From Streptacidiphilus sp. P02-A3a (GTDB lineage: Bacteria; Actinomycetota; Actinomycetes; Streptomycetales; Streptomycetaceae), in NCBI RefSeq assembly GCF_014084105.1, contig NZ_CP048289.1, forward strand, positions 8,441,922 through 8,505,921: a stretch of 64,000 bases of DNA, written 5' to 3'. Both the position numbers and the translations under genes were made by a program. Position 1 is the stretch's first letter. Every line of letters starts with the position of its first letter. The notes beneath the pieces were generated by a model that ran no database searches, was not told the DNA's origin, and worked only from the letters and a program-made list of their open reading frames with translations. Positions 7,837 to 15,172 of this stretch are shown one piece after another.

Positions 7837-9327
7837 TTACGCGCCGGATGCTGCTTCCGTCGCCTCCGGGGCCCCGTCCGAGCCGCTCCGGGCCCGCGCG
7901 GCGGCAGCCGCGGAGGCGGCGGCGGAGCCGGGCCGACGACGCTCGACCCAGCCCTCGACGTTGCGCTGCTGCGGCCGGGTGACCCCGAGCGCACCAGCCG
8001 GAACGTCCTTGTAGATCACCGATCCGGCGGCGGTGTAGGCGCCGTCCCCGACCGTCACCGGGGCCACGAACATGTTGTCCGAACCGGTGCGGCAGTGGCT
8101 GCCGATGGTCGTGTGGTGCTTGTTGACGCCGTCGTAGTTGACGAAGACGGAGGCGGCGCCGATGTTGCTGCCCTCGCCGATGGTGGCGTCGCCCACATAG
8201 CTGAGGTGCGGCACCTTGCTGCCCGCGCCCACGGTCGCGTTCTTCATCTCGACGTAGGTACCGGCCTTGGCTCCGGCCCCGAGCACGGTGCCGGGGCGGA
8301 GGTAGGCGTACGGGCCGACCTGCGCGCCCTCGCCGATCCTCGCCCGCTCCGTTGTGGCATTGCTCACACGGGCCCCGGCGCCCACGACCGTGTCCTTCAG
8401 CGTGCAGTTGGGGCCGACCTCGGCGCCCTCGGCCACATGCGTCTCGCCCTGGAGCTGGGTGTTCGGGTGGATCACCGCGTCCGGCTCGTAGCTGACCTGG
8501 ACGTCCAGCCAGGTGGTGGCCGGGTCGACCACGGTCACCCCGGCCCGCATCGCGGTCTCCAGCAGCCGGTCGTTCATGATCCGGCGGGTCTCCGCGAGCT
8601 GGACCCGGTCGTTGATCCCGAGCACGTCCCGGAAGTCGTCGGCGACCAGCGCGCCGACCCGGTGGCCCGCCTCCCGCAGGATGCCGAGGACGTCGGTCAG
8701 GTACTCCTCGCCCTGGCTGTTGTCGGTGCGCACCTCGCCCAGGCCCTGGGCCAGCAGCTTGCCGTCGAAGGCGTACACCCCGGAGTTGATCTCCCGGATC
8801 GCCCGCTCGGCCTCGGTGGCGTCCTTGTGCTCGACGATCGCCCGGACCTCGCCCGCGGCGCCGCGCAGGATCCGGCCGTACCCGGCGGCGTCCGGCACCT
8901 CGGCGGTGAGCACGGTCACCGCGTTGCCGTCGGCGGCGTGCGCCCCGGTCAGCCGGCGCAGCGTCTCGGCGGTGAGCAGCGGGACGTCGCCGTAGCTGAC
9001 CACCACGGTGCCGTCCAGCACCGCGCCGTCGGCGGCCAGCGCCTCCAGCGCGACCCGGGCGGCGTGCCCGGTGCCCTTCTGCTCCTCCTGGACCACGGCG
9101 CGCACGCTCGGGTCGATCTCGGCGAGGTGGGCGGTGACCTGGTCGCGCTTGTGCCCGACCACGACCACCAGGTGCTCGGGCGTCAGTTCGGCGGCGGCGG
9201 CGACGGCATGGCCGACCAGGCTGCGCCCGCAGAGCGGATGCAGGATCTTCGGCAGCGCCGCCGACTTCATCCGGGTGCCCTCGCCGGCGGCGAGAACGAT
9301 GACAGCGGCCGGGGGGGTCGGGCTCAC
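7837..9327 (-). CDS. glmU: Bifunctional UDP-GlcNAc pyrophosphorylase / GlcN-1-P acetyltransferase
   Basis: Makes UDP-N-acetylglucosamine for peptidoglycan in two steps. The N-terminal uridylyltransferase domain starts VIVLAAGEGTRMKS (residues 9-22), continuing with KPL-like contacts and the GDVPLL motif. From about residue 260 a left-handed beta-helix of hexapeptide repeats carries the acetyltransferase, ending with YDGVNKHHTTIGSHCRTGSDNMFVAPVTVGDGAYTAAGS. The 496-residue length is slightly above the usual 450-480 because of a low-complexity Ala/Ser-rich tail. GTG at 9327 has GAGGAG upstream; the longer frame upstream lacks similarity. Confidence 0.97.
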   Translation of the reverse strand: MSPTPPAAVIVLAAGEGTRMKSAALPKILHPLCGRSLVGHAVAAAAELTPEHLVVVVGHKRDQVTAHLAEIDPSVRAVVQEEQKGTGHAARVALEALAADGAVLDGTVVVSYGDVPLLTAETLRRLTGAHAADGNAVTVLTAEVPDAAGYGRILRGAAGEVRAIVEHKDATEAERAIREINSGVYAFDGKLLAQGLGEVRTDNSQGEEYLTDVLGILREAGHRVGALVADDFRDVLGINDRVQLAETRRIMNDRLLETAMRAGVTVVDPATTWLDVQVSYEPDAVIHPNTQLQGETHVAEGAEVGPNCTLKDTVVGAGARVSNATTERARIGEGAQVGPYAYLRPGTVLGAGAKAGTYVEMKNATVGAGSKVPHLSYVGDATIGEGSNIGAASVFVNYDGVNKHHTTIGSHCRTGSDNMFVAPVTVGDGAYTAAGSVIYKDVPAGALGVTRPQQRNVEGWVERRRPGSAAASAAAAARARSGSDGAPEATEAASGA

Positions 9328-9496
9328 GAGTGGTGGCTCCTCGGCATCACGGGGGAGGGCAGACGGGAATGCCGGGCCACCGCTACCGCTGGGGTATCGC
9401 ACACGCGTGCCCGAACGGTTCGAGGATAACGGGGTGCGGTCCAGGCTTCTTCCACCGCGCTCGGCCAAGCCGCTTGAAGTGCCGGTACGGACAGTG

Positions 9497-9569
9497 CTCC
9501 GCTGCTAGGACTCGAACCTAGACCGAACATCTCCAAAGGATGCCGTGCTGCCAATTACACTACAGCGGA
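9497..9569 (-). tRNA. tRNA-Gln (anticodon TTG)
   Basis: On the minus strand the sequence folds as a cloverleaf: acceptor stem TCCGCTG/CAGCGGA, anticodon loop CTTTGGA (anticodon TTG, Gln), and T arm CTAGG-TTCGAGT-CCTAG. The 3' CCA is not encoded. It lies upstream of glmU in the same orientation. Confidence 0.95.
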
Positions 9570-9612
9570 ATATTTGTCAAGCGGCATTGTCCTCCCCGCC
9601 GACGCACCTAGC

Positions 9613-10479
9613 CTACGGGTTTCGACGCCTTGTCTCCACTACCAATCCGGTCCACCAACCATCGATGCGCCGATAGAGGTCGGCACTCCGCAGGACGCTG
9701 ACGACCAGGCATCCCCGGTAGTCCTCACCGACGTTCTTTCGTGTCGTCTTGGGACTGTGCCGCTTCAGCGTGGGGCGCTGGAGTTCGGCAACGTCCACCC
9801 CGACCAGCTCGGCCCAGAAGCGCTGCGCCTCGTCGACCTCGGCGGACTCATGGATATGCACCCGGAACCGGAGCCGCGAACGATCCACGCCGAGCAACCG
9901 CAACCAGGCCAGGTAGACCACGATCAGGTCAGGATCGCTGTTGATGAGCGCCACCGACTCACGGCGCGCGTGCTTCTTGTCCTTGGTGCCCTCGGCCCAG
10001 TACAGCGCCACGCCCATGACGAACAGGTCCCGGTCGCCGAGTTCCCCGATGGCCCCCGCCGCGGCGGCCTTCGTCGCCTGCCGCTCCGCCTCCCGCAGCC
10101 GCCGAAGCGGCTCCCAGCGCTCCTCGGAAGCCCTCTTGGCAAGCTCCGCGCGAGTGAACCTGGGCGGTGGCTTCGGGAGGTCTCGGACCCAGAGGGAGAC
10201 CGAGCTGCGGGAGACCCCGAGCTGCTCCTCGATCTCGTCGTACGTCCTCCCTTCGAGGCGCAGCTCGCGCGCCCGCGCGCGCAGCTCGTCCTTGGCGCGG
10301 GGGCGCCCGGTCCACTCCGGCGGCGGTTCGCCCGCGAGCAGGCGGTTGAGGCGGTCGTTGTTCCAGATCCGGAGCTCGTCCCGAATCTGGCGGCGGCTCA
10401 TGCCGCCCCGGCGCAGGGCGATCGCGCGCTCCCGCAGCCCGGCTTCGGCGTCCGTCGGCGGGCAGGTGATGGTGTCCAT
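9613..10479 (-). CDS. HTH DNA-binding protein with a second, nuclease-like half
   Basis: A 288-residue protein with two N-terminal HTH-like segments (LRERAIALRRGGMSRRQIRDEL, about residues 14-35, and ARELRLEGRTYDEIEEQLGVSRSSVSLWVRDLP, about 70-105). They are separated by a linker and followed by a basic Arg/Glu/Ala helix. The C-terminal half (about 145-288) has the pattern GVALYWAEGTKD ... ALINSDPDLIVVYLAWLRLLGV ... RVHIHESA ... FWAELVGV. It is reminiscent of LAGLIDADG-like folds, but no catalytic motif is clear, so the function is unknown. ATG at 10479 (MDTITCPPTDAE) is chosen for the AGGG upstream. It stands divergent from the desaturase, next to tRNA-Gln. Confidence 0.7.
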   Translation of the reverse strand: MDTITCPPTDAEAGLRERAIALRRGGMSRRQIRDELRIWNNDRLNRLLAGEPPPEWTGRPRAKDELRARARELRLEGRTYDEIEEQLGVSRSSVSLWVRDLPKPPPRFTRAELAKRASEERWEPLRRLREAERQATKAAAAGAIGELGDRDLFVMGVALYWAEGTKDKKHARRESVALINSDPDLIVVYLAWLRLLGVDRSRLRFRVHIHESAEVDEAQRFWAELVGVDVAELQRPTLKRHSPKTTRKNVGEDYRGCLVVSVLRSADLYRRIDGWWTGLVVETRRRNP

Positions 10480-10637
10480 ACGGACCACCCTGACCGTGTC
10501 GGACGCCGACCGAGCGAAAAGCCGCATCAGATCACACGTTCGAGCGATTGCCGCCATGATCGGGAATGGGCGTTCGGATTGTCGACTCATCGCTTCGGCA
10601 CGCCAGCGGGATTGACCCGGCGGCTTGAGGGGCAATC

Positions 10638-10668
10638 AACCTACGATGCCGTAGGTTACGGAACCGTA
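10638..10668. promoter_or_regulatory. Overlapping palindromes in the desaturase promoter
   Basis: AACCTACGatgcCGTAGGTT (10638-10657) is a perfect 8-bp inverted repeat with a 4-nt spacer. It overlaps TACGGaaCCGTA (10657-10668), a perfect 5-bp inverted repeat. Both lie 46-76 bp upstream of the desaturase ATG. The TetR gene downstream in the same operon is the obvious candidate to bind them (inference). Confidence 0.65.
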
Positions 10669-10713
10669 GGCAGGCTCCCGCCCCCTTCTTCTCACGTCGC
10701 GAGGTAGCGAGAC

Positions 10714-11697
10714 ATGACCACTCAGCCCGCCGAAGACACTGGCACCCCCCAGCCCTCGGCCGTACTGACCCAGCCGCGCCCGGCGCCGGAGGGTCCGGCC
10801 ACCCGGGGCGGGGAGACCAAGGGCTTCGCGGAGCAGTTCGCCCTCGGCTCGTTCATCTTCGTGCCGTTCCTGGCCCTGCTCGCCGCCGTGCCGGTGGCCT
10901 GGGGCTGGGGTCTCGGCTGGCACGACGTGGTGATCATGGTGGTGATGTACTTCACCGCCTGCCACGGCATCACCATCGGCTTCCACCGGTTCTTCACCCA
11001 CGGCTCGTTCAAGGCGAACCGGGCCCTGAAGATCGCCCTCGCCGTCGCCGGGAGCCTGGCCATCGAGGGGCCGGTGGTCCGCTGGGTCGCCGACCACCGC
11101 AAGCACCACAAGTTCTCCGACAAGGAGGGCGACCCGCACTCGCCGTGGCGCTACGGCGAGTCGGTCCCGGCGCTGCTCAAGGGCCTGTGGTGGGCGCACA
11201 TGGGCTGGCTGTTCGACGAGGAGCAGACCCCGCAGCACACCTACGCGCCGGACCTGGTCAAGGACCGGGACGTGTCCTGGGTCTCCCGCCAGTTCGCCTT
11301 CTTCACGCTCACCTCGCTGCTGCTCCCGGCGCTGGCCGGGGGGCTCTGGTCGTGGTCCTGGCAGGGGGCGCTGACCGCGTTCTTCTGGGGTTCACTGGTC
11401 CGGGTGGCGCTGCTGCACCATGTCACCTGGGCGATCAACTCGATCTGCCACGCCACCGGGAAGCGCCCGTTCAAGTCCCGCGACCGCTCCGGCAACGTCG
11501 CCTGGCTGGCGGTGCTGTCCTGCGGCGAGTCCTGGCACAACCTGCACCACGCCGACCCGACCTCGGCCCGGCACGGGGTGCTGCGCGGCCAGGTGGACTC
11601 CTCGGCGCGGCTGATCCGCTGGTTCGAGCTCGCGGGGTGGGCCCGCGACGTCCGCTGGCCGAGCCCGGAGCGGATCGAGGCCCGGCGGGCGGCATGA
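10714..11697 (+). CDS. Membrane fatty-acid (acyl-CoA delta-9 type) desaturase
   Basis: Introduces a double bond into acyl chains using a di-iron centre held by histidines at the cytoplasmic membrane face. All three histidine boxes are present: HRFFTH (residues 91-96), HRKHH (128-132) and HNLHH (about 270). Hydrophobic segments lie at about 45-80, 105-120, 185-210 and 215-235, as in the DesC/stearoyl-CoA desaturase class. It is 327 residues, within the usual range. It is followed 7 bp later by a TetR regulator, so the pair is an operon, and the promoter holds two overlapping palindromes. It likely adjusts membrane fluidity. Confidence 0.93.
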   Translation: MTTQPAEDTGTPQPSAVLTQPRPAPEGPATRGGETKGFAEQFALGSFIFVPFLALLAAVPVAWGWGLGWHDVVIMVVMYFTACHGITIGFHRFFTHGSFKANRALKIALAVAGSLAIEGPVVRWVADHRKHHKFSDKEGDPHSPWRYGESVPALLKGLWWAHMGWLFDEEQTPQHTYAPDLVKDRDVSWVSRQFAFFTLTSLLLPALAGGLWSWSWQGALTAFFWGSLVRVALLHHVTWAINSICHATGKRPFKSRDRSGNVAWLAVLSCGESWHNLHHADPTSARHGVLRGQVDSSARLIRWFELAGWARDVRWPSPERIEARRAA

Positions 11698-11704
11698 TGG
11701 TCCT

Positions 11705-12418
11705 GTGAGTGACAGCAGCGGTGGTTCAGGGGGCGCCGGGAGCAGTCCGGGCCCCGCGAAGGCGGCACGCGCACGCAGGGCACCGGCGACCGGAGGACGC
11801 GCGGCCCGAGTGCGGATGAGCGGGAAGCAACGGCGGGAGCAGCTGCTGGACGTCGGTCGGATGCTCTTCGCGGAGCGCGGCTACGAGGCGACCTCGGTGG
11901 AGGAGATCGCCTCGCAGGCCGGCGTGTCCAAGCCGGTGGTGTACGAGCACTTCGGCGGCAAGGAGGGGCTGTACGCGGTCGTCGTGGACCGCGAGATGCA
12001 GCTGCTGATGGACATGGTCACCGGCTCGCTCACCGGTGGCCACCCCCGGGAGCTGTGCGAGGAGGCGGCGTTCGCGCTGCTGGACTACATCGAGACCTCG
12101 ACCGACGGCTTCCGGATCCTGGTCAGGGACTCCCCGGTGGCGCAGTCCACCGGGACCTTCGCGTCGTTGATCAACGATATCGCGACCCAGGTGGAGGACA
12201 TCCTCGGGCACGAGTTCAAGTCCCGGGGGTACGACCCGAAGCTGGCGCCGATGTACGCGCAGATGCTGGTGGGGATGGTCGCGCTGACCGGCCAGTGGTG
12301 GCTGGACGTGCGCAAGCCGGGGAAGGCCGAGGTGGTGGCCCACCTGGTGAACCTGGCCTGGCACGGCCTGGAGGGGATGGAGCGGCGTCCGCAGCTGGTC
12401 GGCCGGCGCAAGAACTAG
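11705..12418 (+). CDS. TetR-family regulator of the desaturase operon
   Basis: A 237-residue regulator. A disordered Ser/Gly/Ala/Arg-rich N-terminus (1-38) precedes the TetR HTH (about 42-90: REQLLDVGRMLFAERGYEATSVEEIASQAGVSKPVVYEHFGGKEGLY). A helical ligand-binding domain carrying VGMVALTGQWWLDVRKP follows; this C-terminal pattern recalls actinobacterial fatty-acid-sensing TetR proteins. The GTG start lies 7 bp after the desaturase stop, so it is co-transcribed and probably translationally coupled. It probably binds the CCTACG/CGTAGG palindromes upstream of the desaturase in response to an acyl-CoA; that is inference from context. Confidence 0.85.
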   Translation: MSDSSGGSGGAGSSPGPAKAARARRAPATGGRAARVRMSGKQRREQLLDVGRMLFAERGYEATSVEEIASQAGVSKPVVYEHFGGKEGLYAVVVDREMQLLMDMVTGSLTGGHPRELCEEAAFALLDYIETSTDGFRILVRDSPVAQSTGTFASLINDIATQVEDILGHEFKSRGYDPKLAPMYAQMLVGMVALTGQWWLDVRKPGKAEVVAHLVNLAWHGLEGMERRPQLVGRRKN

Positions 12419-12419
12419 T

Positions 12420-12481
12420 CGGCGTCGGGAACCGGGCGGCGTCGGGAACCGGGCGGCGTCGGGAACTAGGCGGCGTCGGGG
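12420..12481. repeat. 17-bp tandem repeat over the tam stop codon
   Basis: Units of CGGCGTCGGGAACCGGG at 12420-12436, 12437-12453 and 12454-12470 (the third has CTAGG), then a partial copy. The CTA of the third copy is the complement of the tam TAG stop, and the fourth partial copy is the tam C-terminal codons. Confidence 0.85.
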
Positions 12482-13257
12482 GTCTTGACGGCGACGACGA
12501 AGATCCGGCGGAACGGCAGCACCGTGCCGTGCGGGGTGGCCGGGTAGGCCTGGTCCAGCAGCGCGCCGTACTCGGCCAGGAACTCCTCGCGGTCGGCCGG
12601 GTCGGTGAGCGCGGCCAGGACGGGGCGCAGCCCGGTGCCGAGCATCCAGTCCAGGACCGGGCCGCCGGGGGTGTCCCGGGAGCCGGTGAGCAGCTGGCAG
12701 TAGGTGGTCTCCCAGGCGTCCACGGCGCAGCCGAGGTCGGCCAGCCGCCGCAGGTAGTCGGCGGGCCCGTGCACGGCGGCGACGTGCACCTCGCCGAGCG
12801 GGCCGGACCAGCGCGGGGTGTCCCGGAGTCCGGCGAGCAGGGTGTGCGACGGCGAGTCGAAGTTCCCGGGGACCTGGAAGGCGAGGACGCCGCCGACCGG
12901 CAGCGAGTCGATCCAGCCGGGGAAGAGGTCGGTGTGGCCGGGGACCCACTGGAGCGCGGCGTTGGACAGGATCAGGTCGGCGTCCGGCCGGTAGCCGCGG
13001 ATGTCCCCGGCCTCGAAGCGCAGGCCGGGGTGGTCGCGGCGGGCCCGCGCGATCATCGCCGGTGAGTTGTCGACTCCGACGATCTCGGCCCCGGGCCAGC
13101 GCTCGGGCAGCGTGGCGGTGGTGTTGCCGGGCCCGCAGCCGAGGTCGACCACCCGCCGCGGGCTGCCCGGTACCCGGCCGACCAGGTCGTGGAAGGGTCG
13201 GCTGCGGTGCCCGGCGTGGTGCAGGTACTGCGCGGGGTCCCAGGTGTGGGTGCTCAT
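12466..13257 (-). CDS. tam: Trans-aconitate 2-methyltransferase
   Basis: A 263-residue SAM-dependent methyltransferase expected to methyl-esterify trans-aconitate, the spontaneous inhibitory isomer of the TCA intermediate cis-aconitate. It has the family opening MSTHTWDPAQYLHHAGHRSRPF, SAM motif I VVDLGCGPGNTT (residues 36-47), EIVGVDNSPAMI and LILSNAALQWVPGH, a Tam hallmark. ATG at 13257 is the family start. It is divergent from a MarR regulator, with two matching operators in the 105-bp gap. The 3' end runs into a 17-bp tandem repeat. Confidence 0.92.
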   Translation of the reverse strand: MSTHTWDPAQYLHHAGHRSRPFHDLVGRVPGSPRRVVDLGCGPGNTTATLPERWPGAEIVGVDNSPAMIARARRDHPGLRFEAGDIRGYRPDADLILSNAALQWVPGHTDLFPGWIDSLPVGGVLAFQVPGNFDSPSHTLLAGLRDTPRWSGPLGEVHVAAVHGPADYLRRLADLGCAVDAWETTYCQLLTGSRDTPGGPVLDWMLGTGLRPVLAALTDPADREEFLAEYGALLDQAYPATPHGTVLPFRRIFVVAVKTPDAA

Positions 13258-13270
13258 GCTCGGCTCCAAA

Positions 13271-13288
13271 TATCTCGACATCAAGATA
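13271..13288. promoter_or_regulatory. MarR operator 1 (tam side)
   Basis: TATCTCGACATCAAGATA is a near-perfect palindrome with core TCTcGA-ca-TCAAGA, just upstream of the tam start. It matches operator 2, 39 bp away centre to centre. Confidence 0.75.
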
Positions 13289-13311
13289 CTTCGAGTGTGA
13301 CCGACCGGGTT

Positions 13312-13325
13312 TCTTGATGTCAAGA
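13312..13325. promoter_or_regulatory. MarR operator 2 (marR side)
   Basis: TCTTGATGTCAAGA is a perfect palindrome (TCTTGA-tg-TCAAGA) 37 bp upstream of the MarR start. Paired palindromes of this type between a MarR gene and its divergent target are typical. Confidence 0.75.
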
Positions 13326-13362
13326 GACTTCACATCGACACATCCACCACTACACTGTCCCC

Positions 13363-13860
13363 ATGGAGGACGAGGTCGACCGGCTGGTCAACGCGTGGCG
13401 CCGCGAGCGCCCGGACCTCGACGTGGAACCGCTGGAGGTACTGAGCCGGGTCAGCCGCCTGGCCCGCCACCTCGACCGGGCCCGCCGGATCGCCTTCGCC
13501 GAGCACGGCCTCGAACCCTGGGAGTTCGACGTGCTCACCGCGCTGCGCCGGGCCGGGGCCCCCTACCAGCTCTCCCCCGGGCAACTGCTGACGCAGACCC
13601 TGGTCACCTCCGGCACGATGACCAACCGGATCGACCGACTGGCCGGGAAGGGCCTGGTCCAGCGGCTGCCCGACCCCGGCGACCGCCGCGGCGTACTGGT
13701 CCGGCTCACCGAGTCCGGCCAGGAACGCGCGGACGAGGCGCTGGCGGGCCTGCTCGCCCACGAGCGGGCGCTGCTGGCCGAGCTCTCGGCCACCCAGCGC
13801 GGCGATCTGGCCAACCTGCTGCGGCGCCTGGTCGCGCCGTTCGACAACCTGCCGGAGTAG
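13363..13860 (+). CDS. MarR-family regulator, divergent from tam
   Basis: A 165-residue winged-helix regulator. The N-terminal dimerisation helix precedes LEPWEFDVLTALRRAGAPYQLSPGQLLTQTLVTSGTMTNRIDRLAGKGLVQRLPDPGDRRGVLVRLTESG, the MarR recognition helix and beta wing with the DxRxxxVxLT pattern. The ATG at 13363 begins MEDEVDRLVNAW. Two palindromes in the intergenic gap imply that it controls both itself and tam. Many MarR proteins respond to phenolic or carboxylate ligands; here a ligand related to aconitate or citrate metabolism is possible but unproven. Confidence 0.9.
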   Translation: MEDEVDRLVNAWRRERPDLDVEPLEVLSRVSRLARHLDRARRIAFAEHGLEPWEFDVLTALRRAGAPYQLSPGQLLTQTLVTSGTMTNRIDRLAGKGLVQRLPDPGDRRGVLVRLTESGQERADEALAGLLAHERALLAELSATQRGDLANLLRRLVAPFDNLPE

Positions 13861-13907
13861 GACCGACGGTCTGAGACCGGCACGGCCGGGGAAGGCTCCC
13901 GGTGCGG

Positions 13908-13952
13908 CTCCGCCGTGTCCCCTGACGTCCTGGCTCAGGGGGCACGGCGGAG
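13908..13952 (+). terminator. Terminator after the MarR gene
   Basis: An 18-bp stem (13908-13925 with 13935-13952, one G-T pair) with a 9-nt loop, 47 bp after the MarR stop. Confidence 0.85.
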
Positions 13953-14120
13953 TCCTTCGCACGGACGGTGGATCCCCCTTGGCGCGGACCGTGGTGCCGC
14001 CGGGACGGGACGGCAACGGGCGGGCGCACGGGTCTTGCCAAAAGCTACTCACCGGTTGCCATACTCCCTGGGACCGGGGCCCGCATCCGAACGCGGCGCC
14101 CCACCAAGGGGGTCCCACTC

Positions 14121-15047
14121 GTGCTCAGCAGCTCCCGCACCATCCGCGCCCTCGGTGGCGTCGCCGCCGCGGCCCTGGCCTCGGCGGCACTGACCGGCGC
14201 GGCCTCGCCCGCCACCGCGGCCACCGCCCAGGGCGCGCAGCACTCCCAGCACCACGGGCAGCACGGTTCGCGGCACCACGGCAAGGAGTACTACGTCTCC
14301 CTCGGCGACTCCCTCTCGGTCGGTTTCCAGCCGAACGTCGACGCCAACACCTCGGCGTCGTACCCCGACCAGCTGTACGCCAAGCTGAAGAAGCGGGACC
14401 CGGAGCTGGTCCACGTCAGCTTCGGGTGCAGCGGCGAGACCACCCAGACGATGATCAGCGGCGGCATCTGCGCCTACCCGGACGCGGCCTCGCAGCTCGC
14501 GGCGGCGGTGAAGTTCCTCGACGGCCACCGCGGCCAGGTCCGGCTGGTGACCCTCGACATCGGCGCCAACAACGTGGACGGCTGCGCCGGTAGCACCGGC
14601 CTCGACCTGGCCTGCGCCGAGAAGGGCATCGCCACGGTGGCCACCCAGCTGCCGCAGATCACCCAGCAGCTGCGCCGGGCCGGCGGCTCCCGCCCGCGGT
14701 ACGTCGGGATGAACTACTACGACCCCTTCCTCGCCGCCTGGCTCACCGGACCGACCGGCCAGCAGGAGGCCGAGCAGTCGGTGACGCTGTCCACCACCTT
14801 CAACGCCGCGATCCAGGCCGGACTGCGCCGCTCGGGCTTCGAACTGGCCGACGTCTCCCGGACCTTCGCCACCGACGACTTCACCCACCAGGTCAGCGTG
14901 CCCGGGCTGGGCCAACTGCCGGTCAACGTCGCCCACGTCTGCCAGTGGACCTGGGAGTGCACGCCGTACCAGAACATCCACGCCAACACGCTCGGCTACG
15001 GCGTGATCGCCGGTGTCTTCCAGCGGGTGCTGGAGCGGCGCCGCTGA
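14121..15047 (+). CDS. Secreted SGNH/GDSL-family hydrolase
   Basis: A 308-residue exported hydrolase, probably an esterase or lipase. A signal peptide (LGGVAAAALASAALTGAASPATAATA, residues 11-36) is followed by a His-rich linker (about 40-54). The catalytic block YVSLGDSLSVGF has nucleophile Ser64. Block III-like LDIGANNVDGC and the C-terminal NIHANTLGYG with catalytic His at about 287 complete the SGNH set. Several Cys residues (FGCSGE, GICAYP, NVDGCAG, LACAEK, HVCQWTWECTP) could form disulfides, as in streptomycete secreted lipases. The GTG at 14121 has AAGGGGG upstream. A strong terminator follows, so it appears monocistronic. Confidence 0.9.
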   Translation: MLSSSRTIRALGGVAAAALASAALTGAASPATAATAQGAQHSQHHGQHGSRHHGKEYYVSLGDSLSVGFQPNVDANTSASYPDQLYAKLKKRDPELVHVSFGCSGETTQTMISGGICAYPDAASQLAAAVKFLDGHRGQVRLVTLDIGANNVDGCAGSTGLDLACAEKGIATVATQLPQITQQLRRAGGSRPRYVGMNYYDPFLAAWLTGPTGQQEAEQSVTLSTTFNAAIQAGLRRSGFELADVSRTFATDDFTHQVSVPGLGQLPVNVAHVCQWTWECTPYQNIHANTLGYGVIAGVFQRVLERRR

Positions 15048-15077
15048 GACCGCGCCGCCCACGGCCGCACCAGGACC

Positions 15078-15109
15078 GAGCCCGCCCCCGCCGTTCGGGG
15101 GGCGGGCTC
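15078..15109 (+). terminator. Terminator after the SGNH hydrolase
   Basis: A 12-bp perfect stem (GAGCCCGCCCCC with its complement) and an 8-nt loop, 30 bp after the stop. Confidence 0.85.
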
Positions 15110-15172
15110 TCCGTTTCCCGGGGGACAAAGACGAGAAAAGGGTATGCAACGATGAAGATCCTCTGATAAGGG

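Noticed and set aside
9497..10479. Integrated element at tRNA-Gln
   Set aside because: No integrase, excisionase or duplicated tRNA 3' end is visible; the neighbouring HTH protein is not a recombinase.
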